The notes under the pieces are model-generated. The model did no database searches and was not told the DNA's origin. It was given only the letters and a program-made list of their open reading frames with translations. The position numbers were made by a program, and so were the translations under genes. DNA of 64,000 bases from Gp6-AA40 sp963741135 (lineage in GTDB: Bacteria; Acidobacteriota; Vicinamibacteria; Vicinamibacterales; UBA2999): NCBI GenBank assembly GCA_963741135.1, contig CAVUHC010000008.1:1736001-1800000 (forward strand), in the 5' to 3' direction. Positions 27,684 through 38,914 of the stretch are shown here, piece by piece; position 1 is the first letter of the stretch; each line of letters begins with the position of its first letter.

Positions 27684-30323
27684 TCACGCGACGTCATAAC
27701 GAAACGTCTCATCGTCGGCGACCGTGATCCGGACTTCCCGGATCGTCTTTCCTTCAGCTATGCGTGCCAGAAACTCTGTGGACATCTCCGGAAGGAGGGT
27801 CCTCGTCAGGATGTGGTCGACGTTGCGGGCCCCGGTGTCGACTTCGGTGCACCGCCGCGCAATGGTGTCGACCAACTCTGGCGCATATGAGAACGTGGCT
27901 TTGTAGTGTTCCTCGATTCGACGCCCCACCTTGCCAAGCTTGAGAACGATGATTTTCCGCATCACCTCGTCCGACAGCGGATAGTAGGGCACGATCGTGA
28001 CCCGCCCCAGGAACGCCGGCTTGAAGGTCTTCAACAGCTCGGGAAACACCGCCGTGACAAACGCGTCGGGATCGGGGGCGGTGTCCGGATCCTGGCACAG
28101 ACTTCTTGATCAGATCCGTGCCGGCATTGGTGGTCATCAGGATGACCGTATTCTTGAAGTCGATGTCACGCCCCTCGCCGTCTTTCAGGGTGCCCTTGTC
28201 GAACACCTGATAGAAGATGTCCTGCACGCCCGCGTGGCACTTTTCCATTTCGTCGAGCAGCACGACCGAGTAAGGCTTCCGTCTCACCGCTTCGGTAAGG
28301 ACGCCCCCCTCGCCGTAGCCGACATACCCGGGCGGAGACCCCATCAAGAGCGAGACCTTGTGCTCCTCCTTGAACTCGGACATGTTGATCACGGTCATGT
28401 TCTGCTGACCGCCGTAGAGCAACTCCGCCAGCACGATCGCGGTCTCCGTCTTGCCGACACCGCTGGTTCCGGCCAGCAGGAAGACACCGACCGGTGTTCG
28501 CGGGTCCGTGAGGTTCGCGCGTGATGTACGGATGGACTGGGCAATCCGGTCGAGGGCATGCGATTGACCGACGATCTGCCGTTCCATCAACGACTTCAGG
28601 TTCAGCACGGTGCTGACCTGGTCGGCCATCATCCGGCCGACCGGGATGCCGGTCCAGGCACCGACGGTTTCGCTGACCGCCTGTGAGTTGACGTCCGCAT
28701 GAACAAGTGGCGACTCACCCTGCACGGATCGCAATTCGTCTTCACGGCCTTTCAGCTCGGCCAACACAGAACCATTGCCATCCGGCGTGAGTGCGCCGGA
28801 ACCACCCGCAATCCTGGTCCTGACCTCGATGATCGCGTCGACCAGCTCTCGTTCCCGCGCCCACCGCGTCTCCTTTTGGGCCAGGTCCTCCGCGATCCGA
28901 GCCTTCTCGGCCGCAAGCGCGTCGAGCTGTGTCCCGTGGTCCGCGCCCAGTTCCGATTCACGGCGAAGAATCCCCGCCCTCAGGTCGATCTGTTCGATCT
29001 GCCTGCGACCGTCCTCGATCGCTGGTGGTGTGGTGGTACGACTCAAACCGATCCGAGCGCACGTGGTGTCGAGCAGACTCAGCGCCTTGTCCGGCAGCTG
29101 CCGGCCCGAGATATAGCGACTGGACAGCCTGACGGCATCGACAATTGCCTCGTTCAGGATGCGCACCTTGTGGTGCTGTTCCAACGTTTCCACGAGCCCG
29201 CGCATCATGTCGATCGCCCGCGGTTCATCTGGCTCGTCAACCTTCACCACCTGAAACCGGCGAGCCAGCGCCGCGTCTTTTTCAAAGTATTTCTTGTACT
29301 CGGCCCAGGTGGTTGCGGCGATCGTTCGCAGTTCACCGCGCGCGAGCGCAGGTTTGAGCAGATTGGCCGCATCTCCCTGCCCCGAGCCGCCGCCGGCGCC
29401 GATCAAGGTGTGCGCCTCGTCGATGAAGAGGATGACGGGCCGAGGCGACGCGGTAACCTCCTTGATCACCGACTTCAAACGGTTCTCGAACTCGCCTTTG
29501 ATACCTGCACCGGCCTGTAAGCAGGCCCAGATCGAGGGTCCGAACCGAGACGTTCTGCAATGACGGCGGGACGCCGCCGGCGGCGACTCGCAGCGCGAAT
29601 CCTTCGACCACGGCGGTCTTCCCGACACCGGCCTCACCGGTCAGGATGGGATTGTTCTGCCGGCGACGCAGCAGGATGTCGACAATCTGGCGCAACTCGG
29701 TATCTCGACCGACGCACGGGATCGATGTGACCCTGCCGTGCACGCTCGGTCAGATCGATGGTGAACTGATCGAGCGCCGGCGTGGAGGTGGGTCCTGTCG
29801 CGGTCGCCGCGGCCGGCGCATCCACGTCGGCCGCCGCGCTGGCCGCCTCGTCTGTCCTCGGCATAACCTGCGGCAGCTGATTTCGCAGGGCATCGGGCAA
29901 CACCTTGGCGAACTCACGCGATGCGGTAGACGCGATCCGCGCGAGCGACTCGTCGCTCAGCAGTGCGCACAAAACATGGCCGGTCCGTGCACTCGACGAT
30001 GCGTAGTTGATGGAGCCAATCAGCCAGGCCTCGCGAACCAGTTGAACCAGGTCCGGGCTCAGCGCCGGCTCCCGGGAGTTGCCGGTGCGGAAGCCGTCGA
30101 TGGCGCGCGTCAAGTCGCGCATGAGCCGAGAGTGGTCTACGCCGAACTGATTCAGCAGGACGACGAAGTCGGTATTCGGCCGCTCGAGCAGCTTCAGCAA
30201 CCAGTGCTCGATCTCGACGTTGTAGTTCGTTCGAGACACGCAAAGGCCGACAGCCCCCTCCAGCGCGTCCCTGGCGAAGCTGTTGAGTCTATTGACCAAT
30301 TGCTTTAGATCAACGTGGGCCAT
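27684..30323 (-). CDS. tssH: ClpV (TssH) AAA+ ATPase, three frameshifts
   Basis: Disassembles the contracted TssB/C sheath. The N domain (MAHVDLKQLVNRLNSFARDA) is intact. The frame changes near 29740, leading into GRDTELRQIVDILLRRRQNN with Walker A GEAGVGKT; again near 29515, then VILFIDEAHTLIGAGG (Walker B). The second AAA module has GTSGVGKT, VVLLDEMEKCHAGVQD and GSPPGYVGYGEGG. The frame changes again near 28105 and the C-terminus ends in VRITVADDETFRYDVA. All functional motifs survive and the reassembled length of about 880 residues is normal, so sequencing indels are the best explanation. Confidence 0.93.
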
Positions 30324-30372
30324 CGTTCTGCTACGCTCATTCGGTCAGAGCTGCCGGTGCCAAGTCACACGT

Positions 30373-31501
30373 TCAGTGACAGGGCATCCCTTCACACGCG
30401 AATACCGCATCGTCAACATCACGGCTCGCCGCACCACTGAACAGCCATGTGTTCCATCCCAGCTGCACGCCTCCACTCGCTGTCAATTGACACCGCGGAA
30501 CCGCCTCCTTGGATAGAACGATCTGAAGGTCGAAATCGAACGAGGGTCCGACAAAAGAGCGCACGATGTGCCCGAGGGAGACGTACGCCGAACCGGTGGG
30601 CATGAACTTCTGAAAGTTGTCGTACCGAAAAACCCTGAGTCGGACGCGAATTTTGTTCTCGATGCCCCAAATCCGTGGACCGGCAATAGCCGAGACCCCG
30701 AGTTGATTGCTGCCGCCTGCTCGGAGTTGGGTCTGGTCCTCGCGGCGTAGGTACATCCATTGACCCTGAAACTGCCTTATCTCCGTCGGAACATGGAACA
30801 TGTCAGCGACGATTTGCTCCAACGCCACCGCCGACCGCGGGCGATGCGAGAAGTGGCCTGCATAATACAAGAGGACTTCGTCGGAAATCGTTTGCCGGCC
30901 CCGCAATCCTGACGTCCCCATGCCCACGAGGCTGAACAGCATCTGGGTGAAGCGGTCCGGTTCCGTCGCACGGCCGCGCCGGGACGATTCGTAGCCAACA
31001 TAGAAATGGCACTTTTCCCAGGCTCTGTAGAACTGTGCGAGCAATCGATGATTGAACAGGTCCAGGAAGTCTCGAAGGCCGAAATCCTTCTCCCGCATCC
31101 GGTCGATCAGTAACTGCGTGTAGTGCCAGGGCAGGACGCCACTGGTGCCGGCGAGACTCAGAAAGGTGACGGTCATCTCCGGAACAGGAGCTTCATCAGC
31201 CTCCGTGCCCGTGGTCCGGGGCGTCCGCAAACGAGAAAACCGTGCTCGCCGGAAACGCGTGGCCGACGTGCGCCCGAAAACGAACGTGCTCTTCGTAGGG
31301 CAATTGGGCTGCGGACGCCGGCGCTGGACCCCCATCCGATGCCGTCTGGGGCTCTGCCGCGGCAAGCGCAATCAAGCGTACCGCCTGAAAGAAGTCGAAT
31401 CGAAAGGGTTGTCTCGCCAGCTCCCCCAGCGGGGACGCCGCGTCGGCGTTCAAGATGGTCCGTGCCAACGCCGAGGATTCTCGCAACCCACGATCGATCA
31501 C
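30373..31501 (-). CDS. tssG: TssG baseplate protein, one frameshift
   Basis: Baseplate wedge subunit. The start is taken as GTG 31501, overlapping the tssF stop (GTGA). N-terminal ARQPFRFDFFQAVRLIALA and YEEHVRFRAHVGHAFPAST are family hallmarks. The frame changes near 31205, continuing as PEMTVTFLSLAGTSGVLPWH, YTQLLIDRMREKDFGLRDFL, DLFNHRLLAQFYRAWEKCHF and DEVLLYYAGHFSHRPRSA. Reassembled length is about 376 residues. Partner genes tssE and tssF lie directly upstream, as usual. Confidence 0.92.
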
Positions 31502-33327
31502 AGGAACACCATCTCTCCGGCGCGCGCCGGCCACTCGCATAGCCTGTCCTCGCGCCGGTTCGTCGTAATCACCGTCCGCGTGAATGAATTCATCGAGCTG
31601 TAGATGCCGAGAAACCGTTCCAGAATTGCGCCGAACAGATACAGGCCGCTGCCCGTGAACCTGTCCTCGTCAAAGCGCAGCGTGATTTCAAGGCCGCGGC
31701 ACACTCCGGCAGACACCGACCCCCCGGGCCTACCGACCGTACGCCGTGCCTGTACCGACAACAGTCCGGCAATCACATTCTGCGTTTCTTTCGAATCCGC
31801 CATGTCATACAGCTTCAGAATCTCGCGAAGCGGATCAGGACTCGCGTCTGGACTCACCAACGACAAGTGGTTGAGAGTCAGGTGGGAAATCAGCCGCCAC
31901 AATGCCGCCGACTGGCGGGGCGGCCGACAGGCCTTCGTCGGCGGCGTCAGACAGGCAATCGCCTCCAGCGGCCCGCCACTTTCGAGCTGGAACTTCGGTT
32001 GCCCGCCACCGAAGGGCAGCTGCCGAGGATTGAGACACGTCGTCATCACATCGAGCGTCCAGTCGCTGGCGACGCTGGGAGAGAAGTGCGGGTCGACCAG
32101 CGACACAAACACCTCGCTCCGGTCGGAGCCAGTCCCTTCAGGCCGCCGCGACGCGTGCCAGAACCGAGCGCTCTGCCCATCCCCCGCGCGATGATGTGTC
32201 AACGAATAGAAGGGGGAGAACTGTACCTGTCTCGTTGGCCGGCGACACCGCCGTCACCTCGTCTATCGAGTGAACCTCGTACGCGCGCGGCCGCCGCGCG
32301 TCAGGAACCACGCGGTACTCCGTCTGATGCTGCGTCAGCCGGCTCGACTCCGCGCGCTGACGAAACAAGTTGATGATCGGGCAGCACCCGAGTTGGAACG
32401 TCTGCGCTGTCACATACCGCTCCAACGACTCCACGTGCCGATCGAGACAGATATCGAGAGAAATCGCCCGGCAGCTCTCAAATGAACGGAGCGCCTCCCG
32501 ACCCAACCCGAATACATCGAAGAACAAGAATTTCTGGGGAAATACGAAGTACTCGGTCAGCAATTCGTAAGCGGGAAGGGACCTCGCCGGCGGGTCCACC
32601 AGCGCTTCGTCGCGCTCGAAACCGACGGGGCGTATGCAGCTGCGATCGAGGATCAATGGGGCGCGCTCGCCGGCGTCGTCCGACACAACCAATCCCACGG
32701 AGTTGTTGAAGATCGCCTCATACAACTGGTAAGCGAGCTGCGGCGGCGCATTGAGGAAGAAGCGCAACTGTTCGAACGCCAAATGCTCCGATGGGGACCT
32801 TCCTGCCCGTAGGGTGCAAGCTCGAGCCGGATGCGCGCGCGAACGTTTTCCTTCCAGGGTGTCGCCGGCAGCGGGATGGACGACCTGTGCACGCCGGCCT
32901 TCGTCAGCTCGATCGGCCACACGGTTACCGGGTAACAGGTGCGAAAGCGATAGGGCTCGCCGTCGATCGGGTCCGTCTCCAGGCTCGAGCCGCGCGGGAT
33001 CGAGAACCCCTGGACCAGCTCTGCCTGATCCTGAGGCAGTGCGAACCGAACGATCGTCGCCGACGGAAATGGCGCCAGATAGTGCGGATAGAGCACCTGC
33101 AGCAGCGCCTGCGAAATCTCCGAGAAGTCGTCGTCGATCTTGCGGCGGGTCCGCGCGTTGAGAAACGCTACCGCCTGAATCAGCCGTTCGACGTGGGGAT
33201 CGTCGATCTCCGCCTCGGACATTCGCAGCCGGCCGGCAATCCTCGGATGCCTCCGCGCGAACTCGGGCGCGACCTGACGGAAGTACGCCAGCTCCTGTTC
33301 GTAATAGGCCAGGAGTTCGTCGCTCAT
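31498..33327 (-). CDS. tssF: TssF baseplate protein, two frameshifts
   Basis: Largest wedge subunit of the baseplate. ATG 33327 opens MSDELLAYYEQELAYFRQVA, then FARRHPRIAGRLRMSE and LTKAGVHRSSIPLPATP. The frame changes near 32815 (into LAFEQLRFFLNAPPQLAYQL) and near 32205 (into VFVSLVDPHFSPSVASDWTL), ending EMVFL. Other landmarks: RTRRKIDDDFSEISQALLQV, LLTEYFVFPQKFLFFDVFGL and GSGLYLFGAILERFLGIYSS. Reassembled length of about 610 residues is normal. Its start overlaps the tssE stop. Confidence 0.93.
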
Positions 33328-33815
33328 GGGACGGCGCTGATCCCGATGGCGGCGGTGGACGGCTCCAACTCCGAATCGAACACGACGCGCTCCGGCAGCG
33401 GCTCGGTCCGCAGCACGCCCGTGATACGCAGGCGCAACCGGCGATCTGACTTGTCCACGTTCGACTGCACCGTGACCACGACGTTCGTCAGACGCGGCTC
33501 GAACTGCCGGATCGCGCGTTCGATCGCCAGTCGCGTCTGCTCTCGCTCGGCCGGGACACTCATGTTCAGGCCGGTGAAGTCGGGTATTCCGTACTCGATC
33601 AGCGATTTGTTGACCTCCTGGAGCTCCGGAGGACACGCCTTGCAGCGCCGACGCGTGTTCAACAAATTTTCCAAGTCACGGCCGACCTCCAGCGTCAATT
33701 GACGAAGATCGTCGCCCTCCACCGGCGGCAATGCCCCGCTATTCTGCGTGGAATCTTCGAGCAGCCGGTCGATGACGGAACTGACCAGTCGCTGGTTGGT
33801 GTCGCTACTTCCCAT
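33324..33815 (-). CDS. tssE: TssE, gp25-like baseplate protein
   Basis: A 163-residue protein that joins baseplate to sheath. The N-terminus (SVIDRLLEDSTQNSGALPPV) and NTRRRCKACPPELQEVNKSL, IEYGIPDFTGLNM, IRQFEPRLTNVVV match gp25-like proteins. The conserved EPR motif is present. Intact. The stop overlaps the tssF start by four bases. Confidence 0.93.
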   Translation of the reverse strand: MGSSDTNQRLVSSVIDRLLEDSTQNSGALPPVEGDDLRQLTLEVGRDLENLLNTRRRCKACPPELQEVNKSLIEYGIPDFTGLNMSVPAEREQTRLAIERAIRQFEPRLTNVVVTVQSNVDKSDRRLRLRITGVLRTEPLPERVVFDSELEPSTAAIGISAVP

Positions 33816-33845
33816 CTCTGTGTCAGTTTGTGGATGTGCCGCGCG

Positions 33846-34676
33846 TCATTCGACAGATGTCGAACGAACACCGTCGGGCGAAAACGAGATCCTGCCAATC
33901 GACAGGATCGATTTGTCCCCGTCGCCGACGAGAAGCGTCCGCTGGCCGACACCCGTTGTCGGTCCTCCGGGGGTCTCAATCCAGTCTGTCCTTCGGCCGA
34001 GGCGCAGCTCCGGATCCTGGCTGCGGTGCGATCCAGGATACAGAACCGGCACGTAGACGAGCGCATCCGGTCCCTCGCGGATGACCATATCCGTTTGGCG
34101 CCACAGCAGATCCCGGAGGTACTTGGGAGGCCGGAACTCCAGCTTTTCAATCCGCTCCCAGCCGATCCAGTAGTACTTTCCGGTCGTCGTCAACACTTCC
34201 AGAAACGGAGCCGTCAGATCATTCAGGTCACGCAGGTCCCCGAACGACTCGCCATCACATTCACCCTGAACGGACGGACGAAGCTGCTCCGCCTCCCGCA
34301 AAAGGTCACCCGCCTCAGTCACGTTCCCTTCGCGGAGGGCAATCGACGCCCGTAGATGCAGCGCGAGGGTGTCGGTGATCTCGTTCATGAACTCGGGGGA
34401 GCGGCCTGATTGGAACACGTCCCTCCTGGCGAGCTCCGCGCGAACGAGCTGGCGATAGACGCCGATGCCGCCGGCCATTGTGGCATCCTGCTGAACCACC
34501 ACGTCCAGTTGGCGGTCGGCTCGCTCGAGCTGATTGTCGAAACAGAGCAGATCGCAGAGCAGAAGCCGACCGTCGACGTCGGTCGGCGCCGTCTTCACTC
34601 GATGAAGCGCGGCCTCGATGGCCTCGTCGAGTTTGGCTTGCCGGTAAAGCTCGTAGGCGGTCACTGCGTTCCGCAC
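33846..34676 (-). CDS. tagJ: TagJ/ImpE accessory protein
   Basis: A 276-residue protein. The helical N-terminus AYELYRQAKLDEAIEAALHR and LCDLLCFDNQLERADRQLDV is the ImpE TPR-like region, and DLTAPFLEVLTTTGKYYWIG, WERIEKLEFRPPKYLRDLLW and VYVPVLYPGSH are typical of the C-terminal domain. TagJ binds the sheath and ClpV in the systems studied and helps sheath recycling. Intact; 30 bases before tssE and 30 bases after tssC2. Confidence 0.87.
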   Translation of the reverse strand: MRNAVTAYELYRQAKLDEAIEAALHRVKTAPTDVDGRLLLCDLLCFDNQLERADRQLDVVVQQDATMAGGIGVYRQLVRAELARRDVFQSGRSPEFMNEITDTLALHLRASIALREGNVTEAGDLLREAEQLRPSVQGECDGESFGDLRDLNDLTAPFLEVLTTTGKYYWIGWERIEKLEFRPPKYLRDLLWRQTDMVIREGPDALVYVPVLYPGSHRSQDPELRLGRRTDWIETPGGPTTGVGQRTLLVGDGDKSILSIGRISFSPDGVRSTSVE

Positions 34677-34709
34677 GTGGAGTCACGCATTGTAGCGGGT
34701 GTCAGAAAC

Positions 34710-36216
34710 TCACCTCGCGCGTGGTGAAGTGATTTCGGTTGTGAGCCGCACCTTTACGGCCATGTCATCCAGCTCGTAGTGCGGAACCAGGTGAATGACA
34801 CAGCGATACGACCCGGCGGCACCGGGCTTAGGCAGGATCTGCACTCTCGCCTCCCGAAGTGGGTTTCGGGCTTTCGTCTCAGGCGACGCGTTGTCGTCAT
34901 TGACCACGTACCGCATCAACCAGTCCTGGAGAACCGTTTCCAACTGGTCGGGGCTAAGCGCTCCGACACGATCGCGGGCCATCACCTTGATGTAATGAGC
35001 AAAACGTGACACGCACAACATGTAGGGGATCAGCGAGGATATCTTTGCATTCACCTCCGCGGCCGATCGATCCATCGCTCGTGGTTTCTGGATGGATGGA
35101 ACCGAATAGAACGCCGCATACGGCGCATCGTAGCAGTGGCACAGCGGGATAAAACCAAGATCCCCGAGCTGCTTCTCGAGGTGATCCGTGATCACCACAT
35201 CTGTGATGTACTTGTGCGCCACGCCGGGACTATCCGTGCCGGCCTCGTCGGCTGGCAACCCGCGCACCAAACCACCCGCGTCTACTCCCCGTTGCACGCC
35301 ACGAATGTTCGCCGGCCACCGGGCGTTCTCGAAAGCCCGCAGGATCACCGAGCCGAGGGCGAATACCGCACCACCCCAGAGGAACCTGCTGTGATCCGGT
35401 CCGCCCGACATCCTCGGTGAAGGAGAATCCGTCGACGCGCGCCGTGTCGGCTCTGTACGGCAGCCGCATGAGCACGCGCGGCAGGGCAAGACCCACGAAA
35501 CGTGCGTCTTCGTGGTCGCGCAGCGTCTGCCATTTTTCGTAATCCTTCATGTGGTGCGCGTGATCCAGCGTCTGCTGCAATCCCGACGAAATCGCCCAGA
35601 CCGAACATCTCCGGACTGGCATTGGTGAGAAACGGACAAAACGCCGCGGCCGCAACGCCCGCAATCGATTTCAGAACGTCCAGATCGTCGTAGAGAGCCC
35701 CTGGCCCGGGCCGCAAATGAATCTCGTAATCGCCGATCAGCGCACCGAACGGCTCGCCGCCTGGCGAGCCGAACTCGCTCTCGTAAATCTTGCGAAAGAG
35801 ATCGCTCTGGTCGAAGTCGATGGCACTGTCGAGATCCCGGCCGAGCTCCGACCAACTCACGTCCATGACTTTGATCTTGATTGACGGAGCACCGTCACCT
35901 TTTTCACGTCGGGTCAGAAACGCGAGTCCTCGCCAACTCGCTTCGAGACGCTGAAAGGCGGGGTGGTGCAGGATGGCGTTGACCTGATCGTTGATGAGTC
36001 GGTCGATCAATGCCACCTGACGATTGAGCGCGGTGACCAGACCTGGAGCGTCTTGCCCGAGCGCCGCTCCTTCGAGCCACTCTCGCAGCACGCCGTGTCG
36101 GAGGAGCGTTCCGACAAGAACTGATCGAACAACTCTGATGTCGTGCGGTTGCGACCGGCCGCTTCATCGATGCGTTCACCGGTCGCACCCAGACGAACCG
36201 AGTCGGTCACGGACAT
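34710..36216 (-). CDS. tssC: Second TssC sheath large subunit, three or more frameshifts
   Basis: Paralogue of the intact tssC immediately upstream. Starts at ATG 36216 (MSVTDSVRLGATGERIDEAA). The protein continues through frame changes near 36105 (into VLREWLEGAALGQD), 35600 (into DYEKWQTLRDHEDARFVGLA) and 35410 (into FLWGGAVFALGSVILRAFEN). Sheath landmarks: FQRLEASWRGLAFLTRRE, FRKIYESEFGSPGGEPFGAL, IGDYEIHLRPG, GVAAAAFCPFLTNASPEMFG, LIPYMLCVSRFAHYIKVMAR and PLREARVQILPKPGAAGSYR. It differs enough from the first copy (for example a shorter N-terminus) to be an old duplicate, as seen in other two-TssC systems. Whether it is functional depends on the frame changes being errors. Confidence 0.85.
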
Positions 36217-36260
36217 CCTGCCACCTTTCCTCACTGCTGCAGGTCATCAGCCCGCGAGCT

Positions 36261-37754
36261 CTAACCGCGCTTCTGAGGAATTCTGGCGACCATTCGCATC
36301 GAGGCGGTCAACTCCTCGAGTTGCAGCCAGGGGCGCATCCAGACGACGGCATCGTATGCCCCGGCTTTGCCCGGAACCGGTCTCACTTCGACCCTGGCCT
36401 CACGCAACGGAAGGCGAGCCCGGGTGTCCTCACTGGGATTCGGGTCCGCCGACACGTAGTTGTGAATCCAGCGATCGAGCTCCCGGCCGAGGTCCTCGGC
36501 TTCTTTGAAACTGCCAATCCAATCGCGGCCCATGACCTTCAAATAGTGAGAGAAGCGGGACGCCGCCATCACATAGGGCAGCCGCGCGCAGATCTGCGCG
36601 TTCTCGGTGGCGTCTGTCCGATCGTACTTCTTGGCGCGCTGCGTGGTCTGACCGCCAAAGAAGACGGCGTAATCCTTCCCCTTGTAATGATCGAGCGAGA
36701 GGAAGCCCATATCGCTGAGCTCCTTCGAGCGGCGGTCGGTAATAGCAATTTCTGTGGGACACTTCAAATCGACGTCGCCTTCATCGGTCGAGAAGATGTG
36801 CGCCGGTAATCCTTCGACCAGTCCGCCATTCTCGTAGCCACGGATGGCAGTGCAAAATGACGTCTTGGCGAAAGCCGCCGTCAGCTTGGCTCCCAGAACG
36901 TAGGCCGTGTTCATCCAGCAGTACTGGTCGTGTGGAACGGTGATGGACTCTCCCTTGGGGCCCAGCGCGACCTCTTCAAAGTCGAATTGATCGATCGGTT
37001 TGGTGTTCTTGCCGTACGGCAGGCGTGCAAGCGTGCGCGGCATCGTCAGCACGACGAACCGGGAATCGTCACTGTCCCGGAAGGACATCCACTTCGCGTA
37101 CTCGACAGAATCGACGATGGTCTTCAAATCGCGAGGCCGTGATAATTCCTGCCAGCTACCCATGCCGAGGAGGCGGGGCGATGCCGCGGACAAGAACGGG
37201 CAAAACGCCGCTGCCGCCACACCGGCCACGTTTTCCAGCAACGCCAAATCGTCCGGGTGGTTCTCGAATTCATAGTCGCCAACAATGGCGCCATAGGGAG
37301 CTCCGCCGGGCGATCCGAACTCGCTCTCATAAATCATCTTGAACAGCGCGCTTTGATCGAACTCGGTCGCTTTGTCGAAGTCCTTGAACAACTCTCGTTT
37401 CGAACAGTTCAGCACCCGCAGCTTCATCGATTCGCCTGTTTCGGTCTTGCTGACCAGGTGATGCAGACCGCGCCAGGACCCCTCGAGCTTCTGGAACGCT
37501 TCGTCGTGCATGATCGCCGCGAGCTGCTTGGATATTACGGCGTCCATGGCCTGGACCGCGGCCGTGACGGTCTTCATGACATTTCTGTCGAACCGTACGG
37601 TGCCCTTGAGCGCTGCCTCGGTCAGCGCCGTGAGCAGTTCACGTGTCCGATCAGGTTCCGTCTGCTTCGTGGCGCCTATGGCCGCCTCCAAGAGGCTGGG
37701 CCGGAATTCGGTGGCTGGCGCCCCCGCTTCCTTCTGTCGTTCACCTGGGGCCAT
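36261..37754 (-). CDS. tssC: TssC sheath large subunit
   Basis: A 497-residue intact sheath subunit from ATG 37754. Landmarks: FQKLEGSWRGLHHLVSKTET, LFKMIYESEFGSPGGAPYGA, VGDYEFENHPDDLALLENVA, GVAAAAFCPFLSAASPRLLG, FEEVALGPKGESITVPHDQY and PLREARVEVRPVPGKAGAYD. With TssB it forms the contractile helical sheath around the Hcp tube. Fifteen bases after tssB, 45 before the second tssC. Confidence 0.95.
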   Translation of the reverse strand: MAPGERQKEAGAPATEFRPSLLEAAIGATKQTEPDRTRELLTALTEAALKGTVRFDRNVMKTVTAAVQAMDAVISKQLAAIMHDEAFQKLEGSWRGLHHLVSKTETGESMKLRVLNCSKRELFKDFDKATEFDQSALFKMIYESEFGSPGGAPYGAIVGDYEFENHPDDLALLENVAGVAAAAFCPFLSAASPRLLGMGSWQELSRPRDLKTIVDSVEYAKWMSFRDSDDSRFVVLTMPRTLARLPYGKNTKPIDQFDFEEVALGPKGESITVPHDQYCWMNTAYVLGAKLTAAFAKTSFCTAIRGYENGGLVEGLPAHIFSTDEGDVDLKCPTEIAITDRRSKELSDMGFLSLDHYKGKDYAVFFGGQTTQRAKKYDRTDATENAQICARLPYVMAASRFSHYLKVMGRDWIGSFKEAEDLGRELDRWIHNYVSADPNPSEDTRARLPLREARVEVRPVPGKAGAYDAVVWMRPWLQLEELTASMRMVARIPQKRG

Positions 37755-37769
37755 GTGCTGATTCTCCGT

Positions 37770-38339
37770 TTAGGACTTGGGACGATCGTCGGCAGGGCGT
37801 TCACTGTCGGATGTGCCGCCAGCATCAGCGCCCTGATCCGTCTTGACGCCGAGCTCTGCCGACAGCTTCTGGAGGTCGTCGGTATTCTTCAGCACCTTCT
37901 CCAGAATGCCTTCCAGCTCCGCGCTGCGGTCGACCTTGGAGATCAGGTCGCGCAAATGGTTGCGTGTCTCCAACAACCTCTTGAGAGGTTCCACTTGCTG
38001 GATGACGGCGGCTGGTTCGAAATCGCTCAAGGAATTGAACGCGAGCTGCACCGGGATCGTTGTCCCGTTCCCCTCAATCGTATTTTCGACCCGCGTCTCC
38101 AACCCGGGGCCCATCCGTTTCATCACCTTGTCGAAATTGTCACGATTGATCTCGACGAATTTCCGTTCTTCCAACGGTTGGAGTGCTTGGGTCGGATGTG
38201 ATCCGGAGAAATTTCCAATCACCCCCATGACGAACGGCAGCTCCTTGATGATCTTTGCGCCGTCCGTCTCGACTTCATAGGTGATGTGCACGCGAGGTGT
38301 TCGAACGCGTTTGAGTTTTTCTTGAGTACTTTCAGGCAT
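37770..38339 (-). CDS. tssB: TssB sheath small subunit
   Basis: A 189-residue intact protein from ATG 38339 (MPESTQEKLKRVRTPRVHIT). Family blocks: YEVETDGAKIIKELPFVMGV, IGNFSGSH, FVEINRDNFDKVMKRMGPGL and QQVEPLKRLLETRNHLRDLI. It is the first gene of the operon that runs leftward to at least tssH, so the 575-base region upstream (38340-38914) should hold the promoter. Confidence 0.95.
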   Translation of the reverse strand: MPESTQEKLKRVRTPRVHITYEVETDGAKIIKELPFVMGVIGNFSGSHPTQALQPLEERKFVEINRDNFDKVMKRMGPGLETRVENTIEGNGTTIPVQLAFNSLSDFEPAAVIQQVEPLKRLLETRNHLRDLISKVDRSAELEGILEKVLKNTDDLQKLSAELGVKTDQGADAGGTSDSERPADDRPKS

Positions 38340-38914
38340 TGTCTACCTCTGACCACGTCCCTCAGATGGTCTCGCGCCGGTGAAACACAGCGTATCGCGA
38401 CAACATCACCCGGACGCAGAGACTCCGATAGAAATTCCGCCGCTCCAGACTACGCTTGGCACGTTACGTGCCTTCTCGCTCGGCTTCGCAGGGCGCGGAG
38501 ACCACCGCGGGGGCCTGCAAGGACACCAAAGCCGAAGGGAGGCGAGAACGGCCGCCTGAGCCGCAGATGGCGGTCGCATTCTACCAACTCCGAGAGAGGA
38601 GTCCAGCACAATGTGTGAAGGAAGTAAACAGCAATGCTCAACCTCTTGTCGACAAAGTCCTCAGAACTGCTGGCGATTGCGATGTGGTGATGGCGCCCCA
38701 CTTTCAACGTCAATGACCGATGTGCACAGCCCGGGTGAGGAGTCCGTAACCCGCTATATACACAACGACGACTGTAGCCAAACCTAACAGCCTATCGGTG
38801 GGGCCGAGGGACTCTACGCCTATCACCCTACCGTCGCCCCGTGGGCGGCCTGGGACGTCTCCGCCGTTCATCACGGTAAGGACAGGTGATGGTGGACGAT
38901 GCGGCGGCTGTCGC
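38340..38914. promoter_or_regulatory. Probable promoter/regulatory region of the tssB operon
   Basis: A 575-base gene-free gap splits the otherwise compact leftward T6SS cluster. It lies upstream of tssB and downstream of tagF/pppA, so it should contain a terminator and a promoter. It contains a perfect 15-base palindrome (38458-38472) and, at about 38473-38550, further matching arms (TTCTCGC / GCGAGAA and an inner CGCGG...CCGCG), suggesting a structured segment. No convincing -35/-10 pair could be fixed. Confidence 0.45.
38458..38472. promoter_or_regulatory. Perfect palindrome GGCACGTTACGTGCC upstream of tssB
   Basis: Seven-base arms around one central base, 119 bases upstream of the tssB start codon. 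The size and perfect dyad are those of a dimeric transcription-factor operator. There is no T-run, so it is not a terminator. The regulator is unknown. Confidence 0.5.
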
